Part shown: one piece after another, positions 55,433-62,525 of the stretch
How the letters are laid out: each line of letters starts with the position of its first letter
Position numbering within the stretch: the stretch's first letter is position 1
Assembly: GCF_026627445.1 (NCBI RefSeq)
Contig: NZ_JAPNLJ010000014.1
Span: 62,001 to 126,000 of the forward strand
Source: Streptomyces sp. H27-H1
GTDB lineage: Bacteria > Actinomycetota > Actinomycetes > Streptomycetales > Streptomycetaceae
Direction of reading: 5' to 3'
DNA length: 64,000 nt
The notes under the pieces: generated by a model
What the model was told of the DNA's origin: nothing
Databases searched by the model: none
Seen by the model: only the letters and a program-made list of their open reading frames with translations
Made by a program: the position numbers and the translations under genes

Positions 55433-57151
55433 GTGGGTGTGGGGGATCCGTTGACGCAAGTGCCTCGGATGCGGCTGGACGAGCTGCTCGACGAGCTCCA
55501 AGTACGCATCGACGCCGTGCGCGGCACCCGGGACCGGGTGCACAGCCTGCTGGAGGCCGTCGTCTCGGTGGGCCGGGAGCTGGATCTGGCCCAGGTGCTG
55601 CGGCGGATCGTGGAGGCCGCGGCCCTGCTCGTCGACGCCGACTACGGGGCGCTCGGCGTCATCGGCCCCGACGGCCGCACCCTGTCGCAGTTCCTGACCG
55701 TGGGGCTCGACGAGGAGGCCATCGCCGAAATCGGTCCCCTGCCGGCCGGTCACGGCCTGCTCGGGGAGGTCATCCACCACCCGGAACCCTTGCGCCTCAC
55801 CGATCTCGGCGCCCACTCCTCATCGTACGGGTTTCCGCCTCACCACCCGCCCATGCGCACGTTCCTCGGCGTACCGATCCGGGTGCGGGACGAGGTGTTC
55901 GGGAATCTCTATCTGACCGACAAGCGGGGCGGGTTCGATTTCGACACCGAGGACGAGACGGTGATCTCCACCCTCTCGGTGGCGGCGGGCGTGGCGATCG
56001 ACAACGCCCGGCTCTACGAGGGGTCGCAGCGTCAGCAGCGATGGCTGAAGGCCAACGCGGAGATCACCGAGAGCCTGCTGTCGGGCAGTTCCCGTTCGGC
56101 GGTGCTGGAGCTCATCGCCCTGCGGGCCCAGGAGATCACGGGGGCCCGGATCGCGGACATCTCCATGCCGGTTCCCGGCGCCGAGGGGTTGTTCGTGGAG
56201 TTCGCGGCCGGTGCGGACAGCAAGGCCAGGCAGGGACTCGTCGTCCCCTTCGCGGGAACCCTCTCGGGGACCGCGCACCGGACCGGGCAACCCGTCACGG
56301 TCGTCCACGCCTCGGACGACGACCGCTACCCGGCCGATTCCCAGACCCAGGGCGGGTTGGGTCCCGCCGTCGCGGTCCCGCTGGGCACCGCCGGCGGGGA
56401 GAGCAGGGGCGTACTGCTGCTCGCCCGCCCGGCCGGCGAGCCCGCCTTCGGCGAGAACGAGCTCGAGCCGCTCGTCGCCTTCGCCGGTCAGGCGGCGATC
56501 GCCTTGGAGCTGGCGGAGCGGCGCCGGGACGCGGAGCAGATAGCGCTTCTGGAGGAGCGCGACCGGATCGCACGGGACCTGCACGACCTGGCCATCCAGC
56601 GGCTCTTCGCCACCGGAATGACCCTCCAGAGCGCCGCACGGCTCGTCGAGCACGAAGGGGCCGCCGAACGCGTCAGCCGTGCGGTCGAAGACTTGGACGA
56701 AACCATCAAGATCATCCGATCGACGATCTTCGGTCTGCGCACCAAGGACCGCGAGAGCGGACCGGGTCTGCGGGCCCGCGCGGCCCGGGCCGTCGGCGAA
56801 GCGGCCACCAACCTCGGCCATCCGCCCCGCCTGAGCATGGAGGGCCTGCTCGACACGGACGTTCCGTCCGAGGTCGCCGACCACGCCATGGCGGCGCTGG
56901 GCGAGCTCCTGAGCAACGCGGCGCGCCATGCGGGGGCGACCAGGGTCGCCGTGGCCCTCAAGGCCGGACCGGGAGAGATCGTGCTGACGGTCTCCGACAA
57001 CGGCAGGGGCATCCCGGCCCAAGGTCGCAGGAGCGGTCTGCGCAACCTCGACGACCGGGCGCGGAGCCTGGGCGGATCCTTCACAGTGGACACCCCCGCC
57101 GAGGGGGGCAGCCGGCTCGTCTGGCGGGCGCCGCTCCCCACAGGGAGCTGA
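55433..57151 (+). CDS. GAF-GAF sensor histidine kinase (DevS/DosS-like)
   Basis: 572-residue cytoplasmic sensor kinase. The start chosen is GTG 55433 (AAGGGGA 6 bp upstream); the frame is open upstream but overlaps the IS remnant. GAF1 (about 40-180) has MRTFLGVPIRVRDEVFGNLY and LTDKRGGFDF, as in the haem-binding DevS/DosT sensors. GAF2 lies at about 200-350. The HisKA_3 domain has H384 in RDRIARDLHDLAIQRLFATG, and the HATPase has ELLSNAARHAGATRVAVAL and DNGRGIPAQGRRSGLRNL. No membrane helices. It probably senses oxygen, NO or redox state and phosphorylates the response regulator at 58375. Confidence 0.9.
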   Translation: MGVGDPLTQVPRMRLDELLDELQVRIDAVRGTRDRVHSLLEAVVSVGRELDLAQVLRRIVEAAALLVDADYGALGVIGPDGRTLSQFLTVGLDEEAIAEIGPLPAGHGLLGEVIHHPEPLRLTDLGAHSSSYGFPPHHPPMRTFLGVPIRVRDEVFGNLYLTDKRGGFDFDTEDETVISTLSVAAGVAIDNARLYEGSQRQQRWLKANAEITESLLSGSSRSAVLELIALRAQEITGARIADISMPVPGAEGLFVEFAAGADSKARQGLVVPFAGTLSGTAHRTGQPVTVVHASDDDRYPADSQTQGGLGPAVAVPLGTAGGESRGVLLLARPAGEPAFGENELEPLVAFAGQAAIALELAERRRDAEQIALLEERDRIARDLHDLAIQRLFATGMTLQSAARLVEHEGAAERVSRAVEDLDETIKIIRSTIFGLRTKDRESGPGLRARAARAVGEAATNLGHPPRLSMEGLLDTDVPSEVADHAMAALGELLSNAARHAGATRVAVALKAGPGEIVLTVSDNGRGIPAQGRRSGLRNLDDRARSLGGSFTVDTPAEGGSRLVWRAPLPTGS

Positions 57152-57165
57152 CGGCCCCGACGCGA

Positions 57166-57615
57166 TCACCCCAGGCCGGCCGGCTCCTGCAACGTCCGCT
57201 CCGCCTCCAGCCGGAATCCGGTGACGAGGTCGGGGCGGATCCGCAGGGCCCCGGTCGCAGGGTGTCCCACCCAGGGACGCAGCAGGGAAGCGAACCGGGC
57301 CACCTCGTCGGCATCGGTCACCGGGCACGCGTAGCCGGTGACGACGACGCTCCAGCCTAGGTGGGTGACGGGATCGATGGCGTCCGCTTCGTAAGCGACC
57401 ACCACGCCGGGGACATCGGCCGGAGCCACGAGGGAGGCGAGCGCCCCGTCGTCGTGGATCCGCACGATGATGTCCTCGCCCTCGACGAGGTGGTTGACCG
57501 GGCGGACTGCCGGCAGAGCGTGCTGCGTGAAGACGATGCGTCCCAGGGACACCGTCGCCACCAGTCCGAGCGCCTCTGCCTTGTCGAGCTCCCGCATGCG
57601 CCGTGTGGCCGTCAT
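57166..57615 (-). CDS. PNPOx-like flavin/F420-binding split-barrel protein
   Basis: 149 residues from ATG 57615 (AGGATGG upstream). MRELDKAEALGLVATVSLGR, IVFTQHALPAVRPVNHLVEG, EDIIVRIHDDGALASLVAPA and VVAYEADAIDPVTHLGWSVV match the pyridoxamine-5'-phosphate-oxidase-like split-barrel family, members of which are part of the mycobacterial DosR regulon. It probably binds FMN or F420 and reduces a small molecule. It is convergent with the sensor kinase; a G-rich palindrome lies upstream at 57744-57758. Confidence 0.8.
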   Translation of the reverse strand: MTATRRMRELDKAEALGLVATVSLGRIVFTQHALPAVRPVNHLVEGEDIIVRIHDDGALASLVAPADVPGVVVAYEADAIDPVTHLGWSVVVTGYACPVTDADEVARFASLLRPWVGHPATGALRIRPDLVTGFRLEAERTLQEPAGLG

Positions 57616-57743
57616 ATCGCCATCCTGACCCTCGGTGCGCCGTATGCCGCCGTCCTCGTCCATGCTGCGCACCTTCATCCGGTATCGATCGGTCCTTGCG
57701 GCCTCCGGGCCACCAGCCTCCCTCTCGATCACTACGAGAACCA

Positions 57744-57758
57744 GGGTCGAATGGTCCC
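57744..57758. promoter_or_regulatory. Candidate DevR-like site upstream of the PNPOx gene
   Basis: GGGTCGAATGGTCCC, an imperfect inverted repeat (GGGAC/GACCC on the other strand) about 130 bp upstream of the PNPOx-like start. It is DosR-box-like in arm sequence, but the spacing is one base longer than the mycobacterial consensus. Confidence 0.35.
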
Positions 57759-57790
57759 GACCCGGGGACCGGTTTCGGTTACCGCCCTGA

Positions 57791-58117
57791 TCAGGCCAGT
57801 GCGAGCCGCAGCACACGGTCGGCGCCGAGCACCCGCATCGACTTGGCGACCAGAGGCGGCACGCCACACAGCCGGAGCCGGGTTCCCGCCAAGCGGCAGC
57901 GGTAGTGCACACGCATGAAGAGGTCGATTCCCGAGCTGTCGCAGAAAGAGATCCCGGACAGGTCCAGGACGAGACTGCGGTGACCGGATGCGGCGAGATC
58001 GGTGAGGCGGGGCTCCACCTGCCTCGCCGTGTGGAAGTCGAGTTCTCCGGCCAAGGTGACACGCACGTCGCCGTCGTTCCTCACCGCGGCCTTCAGGTCG
58101 ATCAAGGTGGTCGTCAT
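57791..58117 (-). CDS. STAS-domain anti-sigma factor antagonist
   Basis: 108 residues from ATG 58117: DVRVTLAGELDFHTARQVEP, LVLDLSGISFCDSSGIDLFM and LRLCGVPPLVAKSMRVLGAD. The Ser in CDSSGI is the position phosphorylated in SpoIIAA/RsbV-type antagonists. It would release a stress sigma factor from an RsbW-like kinase; the two HATPase genes in this window are fragments, so its partner is elsewhere. Confidence 0.88.
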   Translation of the reverse strand: MTTTLIDLKAAVRNDGDVRVTLAGELDFHTARQVEPRLTDLAASGHRSLVLDLSGISFCDSSGIDLFMRVHYRCRLAGTRLRLCGVPPLVAKSMRVLGADRVLRLALA

Positions 58118-58227
58118 GGATCCTCCATGCTGCGTGCGGCCCTGCGGTCGAGCCGCGCCTTTCCCCGTGCGGCACCAGCTCACCGGATACAGACCGGTCC
58201 CGGGAAGGTCCATGTGCCCCCCGCGAA

Positions 58228-58240
58228 GGACCGAAGGTCC
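58228..58240. promoter_or_regulatory. Candidate operator upstream of the STAS gene
   Basis: Perfect inverted repeat GGACC-GAA-GGTCC (extended by flanking AA and CTT), about 110 bp upstream of the STAS start. Confidence 0.4.
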
Positions 58241-58282
58241 CTTCCCCGTGGCGCTTACCCCCCGCGGGGAAACAGGTGGATG

Positions 58283-58298
58283 AGGGCCTATCGGCCCT
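58283..58298. promoter_or_regulatory. Candidate DevR-like site upstream of the response regulator
   Basis: Perfect inverted repeat AGGGCC-TATC-GGCCCT, 76 bp upstream of the response-regulator start. Its arm length and 4-nt spacing are those of DosR/DevR boxes, so autoregulation is likely. Confidence 0.55.
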
Positions 58299-58374
58299 GT
58301 CCGTTCGGCCCCTTCGGCAGGCAGGATGCTGGAGTTCGGGCGCACCGGACGATCCCAGGCCAAGGAGTTGCGTC

Positions 58375-59082
58375 ATGACCGACAGCGGTGCCCCCTCCCC
58401 CGCCAAGACGCCGATCACGGTCTTCCTTCTCGACGACCACGAAGTCGTACGCCGCGGGGTGCACGATCTGCTGGACGCGGAGCCCGACCTGAACGTGATC
58501 GGTGAGGCGGGCACGGCGGAACAGGCTCTGATCCGCATCCCCGCGCTGCGCCCCCAGGTGGCGATCCTCGACGTACGGCTCCAGGACGGCGACGGCGTGA
58601 GCGTGTGCCGCGAGCTGCGCTCGCGGATGCCCGAGCTGGCCTGCCTGATGCTCACCTCGTTCGACGACGAGGAGGCCCTGCTGGACGCGGTGATGGCGGG
58701 CGCCTCCGGTTACGTGCTGAAGCAGATCACCGGCACCGACCTGGTCACCGCCGTCCGCACGGTCGCGGCCGGCCAGTCCATGCTCGATCCCGGGGCCACG
58801 ACCCGGCTGATGGCCCGCATGCGCGGCGACGTCCCCAAGGAAGATCAGGTCCCCGGTCTCCCCGGCTTCACCGACCGGGAGAAGGAGATCCTCGTCATGG
58901 TCAGCGAGGGGCTCACCAACCGGGAGATCGGCAAGCGGCTGTACCTCGCCGAGAAGACCGTCAAGAACATCATCTCGCGTCTGTTCACCAAGCTGGGGGT
59001 CGAGCGTCGCGTCCAGGCAGCGGTGATCGCCAGCCACACGCTGATCCCGCCGAGCCAGCACCCCGTCCCGTCCGCCGAATAG
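58375..59082 (+). CDS. NarL/LuxR-type response regulator (DevR/DosR-like)
   Basis: 235 residues from ATG 58375 with AAGGAG upstream. Receiver domain: ITVFLLDDHEVVRRGVHDLL, phosphoacceptor D66 in VAILDVRLQDGDG, Thr in ACLMLTSFDDEE and Lys in SGYVLKQITGTD. C-terminal LuxR HTH: FTDREKEILVMVSEGLTNRE, IGKRLYLAEKTVKNIISRLF, TKLGVERRVQAA, which is very close in pattern to mycobacterial DosR. It is the probable partner of the GAF-GAF kinase at 55433 and the likely controller of the PNPOx, STAS, universal stress and nitroreductase genes around it. Confidence 0.92.
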   Translation: MTDSGAPSPAKTPITVFLLDDHEVVRRGVHDLLDAEPDLNVIGEAGTAEQALIRIPALRPQVAILDVRLQDGDGVSVCRELRSRMPELACLMLTSFDDEEALLDAVMAGASGYVLKQITGTDLVTAVRTVAAGQSMLDPGATTRLMARMRGDVPKEDQVPGLPGFTDREKEILVMVSEGLTNREIGKRLYLAEKTVKNIISRLFTKLGVERRVQAAVIASHTLIPPSQHPVPSAE

Positions 59083-59153
59083 TCGGCGACCGGGCATGCG
59101 GTGGCCGAGCACGCCGTGTCGCGTGCCCGGCCTCCCTCCTGACCCGGGCCGGG

Positions 59154-60029
59154 TCAGGCGTGCGGGACCACGGCGACAGGACAGACCGCGTGGTGCAGGG
59201 CTGCATGGGCCACGGACCCGATGTGCGCCCCCACCGCCGCTTCGCGGACCCGGCGGCCGACGACGAGCAGCTGCGCGTCCGACGCCGCGGTCAGCAGCAC
59301 GTGGCCGCCACTGCCCTGTTCCACGTGCGTGACGACTTCGACCTGCGGGTACTTCAGCCGCCACGGCTCCAGCGCCTGCTGCAGCGCGGCCTTCTCGTAC
59401 GGCTCCAGGCCACCGAACTGGTCGGCGATCCACATCGACCCGGGGCTGTACCCGTAGACCGGGGGCAGGCTCCAGGCGCGGACCGCGCGGAGGGGTACCC
59501 TCCTCGCCTCGGCAGCCTCGAAGGCGACGCGCAGTACCTCGGCGGACTCCTCCACACCGCCCTGCTGCCCGACGACGACCTCCCCCTCCTCCGGCACGGC
59601 CACCGGCCTGCCGTGCGCGGAGCGTACGGAGACGACGGGGCACTCTGCGGCGGCGATCACCTGCCGGCCGTAGGAGCCCAGCAGGAAGCCGACCACGGCT
59701 CCGTGCCCGCGAGTGCCGATCACCAGCAACTCCGCGTCCTTGGCGGCGCGCAGCAGGGCCGGCACGGGCGCTTCGGAGAGCACTTCCGCGGTGAGGGCCA
59801 GCTCCGGGTACCGGTGGGTGAGCTCGCCCTCGGCCTCCTTCAGGACGTCATCGGCGCGGTGGGCCTCGGTCTCACGGTCCTGGACGATCGGGGCTGCGAA
59901 CGGCTGCCACAGCCAGGCGTGGACCACGTGCAGAGGCAGGTCACGCCGTAGGGCCTCCCGTGCCGCCCAGTCCGCCGCGGCCCGGCTCTGATGCGATCCG
60001 TCCACTCCGACTACCAGGGTGCGCTTCAC
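59154..60029 (-). CDS. Tandem universal stress protein
   Basis: 291 residues with two Usp domains, starting at GTG 60029 (GGAGG upstream). Domain 1: RTLVVGVDGSHQSRAAADWA and ATP-loop GTRGHGAVVGFLLGSYG. Domain 2: EEGEVVVGQQGGVEESAEVL and LLVVGRRVREAAVGAHIGSV, with the related C-terminal motif. Tandem Usp proteins are DosR-regulon members in mycobacteria. A GGGCC-GACA-GTCCC site lies 118 bp upstream. Confidence 0.92.
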   Translation of the reverse strand: MKRTLVVGVDGSHQSRAAADWAAREALRRDLPLHVVHAWLWQPFAAPIVQDRETEAHRADDVLKEAEGELTHRYPELALTAEVLSEAPVPALLRAAKDAELLVIGTRGHGAVVGFLLGSYGRQVIAAAECPVVSVRSAHGRPVAVPEEGEVVVGQQGGVEESAEVLRVAFEAAEARRVPLRAVRAWSLPPVYGYSPGSMWIADQFGGLEPYEKAALQQALEPWRLKYPQVEVVTHVEQGSGGHVLLTAASDAQLLVVGRRVREAAVGAHIGSVAHAALHHAVCPVAVVPHA

Positions 60030-60146
60030 TAGTCTGTCCTCCGTACTGATGCCGGAGCATCGGGGTCGGTCTGCAGCGGAGCCGCACCGGCCGGGGGGAC
60101 CGGCGCCGCTGAACTCACCTTCGCTACTGGGCGCCTTGGAACACAG

Positions 60147-60160
60147 GGGCCGACAGTCCC
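60147..60160. promoter_or_regulatory. Candidate DevR-like site upstream of the Usp gene
   Basis: GGGCCGACAGTCCC has 5-bp arms with one mismatch and a 4-nt spacer, the same layout as the site at 58283-58298. It lies 118 bp upstream of the Usp start on the opposite strand. Confidence 0.45.
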
Positions 60161-60270
60161 TCCCCGAGGGCCGGTCCTCCCCTCCCGGCGACGGCCGCAG
60201 GGGCGCAGAGTGGCGGTATCGGCTCAGTCGACGAACGTCCCAGACCGTCGCACGCAGGAGCGGGCCTGAC

Positions 60271-60572
60271 CGCGTACCCCGTCTCGGACCTCGACGCGCT
60301 GTGCGTCTGTGGTCCCGGCCACGGCGGACCCGCTGTCCTCGCCAACTCCTGGCTGGAGGGCACGTACACCGAGACCTACCCGGACACCACGCGGGACGTG
60401 GCCGGCATGGACATCCTGTTCCGGCAGTTCGTTCGCACCACGGCGAACGCGGATCTCGTCGTCGTCGGCAGGCGCCTACGGCGCTCCCCGTTGGGCGCGC
60501 ACTTGGGCCCCCGTGACGCACGCCGTGCTGCACCACACGGCTGCCCCCGTCGCCGTACTCGCTCACGACTGA
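60271..60572 (+). pseudogene. Phosphoketolase-Usp chimeric remnant
   Basis: The frame CVCGPGHGGPAVLANSWLEG, then TYTETYPDTTRDVAGMDILF and RQF, is the thiamine-diphosphate-proximal motif of xylulose-5-phosphate/fructose-6-phosphate phosphoketolases (GPGHGGPA...LEGTY...LFRQF). It is fused directly to a universal stress protein C-terminus (TANADLVVVGRRLRRSPLGA, and after a frameshift PVTHAVLHHTAAPVAVLAHD). Neither gene has its start. A deletion seems to have joined the two. Confidence 0.65.
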
Positions 60573-60660
60573 CGGCTACTCCGCGTCACCGCCTGCGCCG
60601 CGGGCCCGGGAGGTGGACGCTTGGAAGTGGCACCCGACTCACCCGAGGGAGATGAGCAGT

Positions 60661-61029
60661 ATGACGGACCATGTCGCGGTGGGCTTGGACGGCTCCGCCG
60701 AGAGCACCGCCGCCGCACAGTGGGCTGCCGGCGAAGTCCTCCCTGCGAGGAGTACCGCTGGAGATCGTCCACGTGGAGGAGTGGCTGGAGCACCCTCCGC
60801 ACACGGCTTCGACCTGCGAGATCACCCGGCGGTGGGCGGACGCCTGCTGGAGGAGACCGCGGGCGCGCTCCACGCTCTGCACCCCGGGCTGGAGGCGGCC
60901 CACGACTCTGCGCTCGTCCTCATCGGCCGCCGTATCCGCACATCTGCCTTCGGCACCCACTTCGGATCGGTCGCACACGCGGTCGTACACCACTGCGCGG
61001 TGCCGGTAGCCGTCGTGGCGCACGACTGA
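60661..61029 (+). pseudogene. Shortened, frameshifted universal stress protein
   Basis: MTDHVAVGLDGSAESTAAAQ starts a Usp domain; the middle (SLRGVPLEIVHVEEWLEHPP) is in a second frame; the end (GGRLLEETAGALHALHPGLE, ALVLIGRRIRTSAFGTHFGS and VHHCAVPVAVVAHD) returns to the first. Only about 120 residues remain where family members here have about 290. The nitroreductase homologue starts 27 bp later. Confidence 0.7.
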
Positions 61030-61055
61030 CGCGCCCGCACAGACAGGATCACACC

Positions 61056-62045
61056 GTGTTCCCAGCCTGCATCGACCGCAGCACCGTCCTCGCCCTCGTG
61101 GAGGACGCCGTCACCGCCCCGTCCATGCACAACGCCCAGCCGTGGCGCTTCGTCCTACGGCCCGACGACCTCACGATCGAGCTGCACGGCGACCCCGAAC
61201 GTGCCATGCCCCACACCGACCCGGACCTTCGAGCCCTCCATCTGGGGTGCGCCGCGGCCCTGTTCAATCTCCGGGTGGCCGCGGCGGCAGCCGGCCGGGC
61301 GACGGCGGTCACGCTCCTGCCCGAGAAGGAACGGCCGTTGTACCTGGCGGAGGTGGTACTGCGGGAGCCCCGGACCGCGGACCGCGACCTCGCAGCCCTG
61401 CACTCCGCTGTCCGGCGCCGCCACACCAGCCGCTTCCCCTTCACCGGCGAGGAGATCCCGTCCGCTGTGCAGGACGGACTCTGCGCGGCGGCCCTCCTCG
61501 AAGGAGCCCGGCTGGTCCTGCCCGACACCTGGCACACCGAGGCCGTACTGGACCTCGTGCACGACTCCGAACACCGCGAGGCCGTGGATCCTGCGGCACG
61601 GGAGGAGACCGCGCGCTGGACGCACTCCGACACGGCGTCCGACGGACCGCGCGACGCGGGCATCCCCGCGTACGCGTTCGGCCCCAGCCAGACGGGATCG
61701 CGCGCTCCGGTACGCGACTTCGGCAGCTGGCGCCCCGTTCCGGGGCGTGAGTCGGCCGTGTTCGAAGAGCACCCCCGCATCGCGCTGCTGGGTACGCAGG
61801 AAGACACCCCGACGGACTGGCTGAGGGCCGGCCAGGCACTGCAACGCGTGCTGCTCCAGGCCACGTCCGACGGGCTCGTCGTCTCGATGACATCACAGCC
61901 CCTCGAGTGGCCCGAACTGCGCTGGGCCGTCCGCGACCCGGTCGCCGCGATGGGCCACGTCCACATGGTCCTGCGGCTCGGCTACGGCCCTCAGGGCCCC
62001 GAGACGCCCCGCCGTCCGGCGGTCGACGTTCTCGAAGTCCGGTAG
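61056..62045 (+). CDS. Acg-family putative FMN nitroreductase
   Basis: 329 residues from GTG 61056 (AGGATC upstream). VEDAVTAPSMHNAQPWRFVL, TDPDLRALHLGCAAALFNLR, LHSAVRRRHTSRFPFTGEEI and LGTQEDTPTDWLRAGQALQR with LVVSMTSQPLEWPELR match the Acg/Rv3131-type nitroreductase-like proteins, which are strongly DosR-controlled in mycobacteria and thought to sequester FMN. No membrane segment. It lies directly after a broken Usp gene. Confidence 0.88.
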   Translation: MFPACIDRSTVLALVEDAVTAPSMHNAQPWRFVLRPDDLTIELHGDPERAMPHTDPDLRALHLGCAAALFNLRVAAAAAGRATAVTLLPEKERPLYLAEVVLREPRTADRDLAALHSAVRRRHTSRFPFTGEEIPSAVQDGLCAAALLEGARLVLPDTWHTEAVLDLVHDSEHREAVDPAAREETARWTHSDTASDGPRDAGIPAYAFGPSQTGSRAPVRDFGSWRPVPGRESAVFEEHPRIALLGTQEDTPTDWLRAGQALQRVLLQATSDGLVVSMTSQPLEWPELRWAVRDPVAAMGHVHMVLRLGYGPQGPETPRRPAVDVLEVR

Positions 62046-62525
62046 GCATCGCGCCACCGCTACGCAGCGCCTCTCCTGGGCTATCGCTGTGGGGGCAAGT
62101 CGGGGAATCCGGCTGTCCGTGGGGTCAGTCAGTCGTCATCGGCTCCCGACCCATGACGGAGCCGACCTGACCAGCGGGGTTCGACGCGCTCCCATTCCCG
62201 CTGCCAAGCGATGAGACTCTGCGTCTCCACCCGGTGGAGACGCAAGCGCACCGCTCCTGCCGCAGTCGGCGCGATGACGAAACCGGCCGAGGCTCCCGCC
62301 TCCACCCCGGCGAACACCGATGCGGCCGCGGACCGCGGAGCCCTCGATACCCGCCCTCGTCGTCCACCCAGAGCGACACCCCCCTCCAGCGGGAAGCCGG
62401 AGGGAGATGTCGCCGACGCCCGTGTGGTGCGCACCGGGCCATGAGGTCCCGGCGCGGGCCCTTCGTCCCGGGGTCCTGCCGCTCCTCCCCGGGGCGGCCG
62501 ACCGGGTGTACGGCTCCCGGCCGAC
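62046..62525. other. No confident gene; possible remnant on the minus strand
   Basis: A minus-strand frame ending at 62129 contains RLHRVETQSLIAWQREWERV and GVEAGASAGFVIAPTAAGAV, while another frame has GVSLWVDDEGGYRGLRG. They may be parts of one decayed small protein, but I cannot assign a family or a start. Confidence 0.25.
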
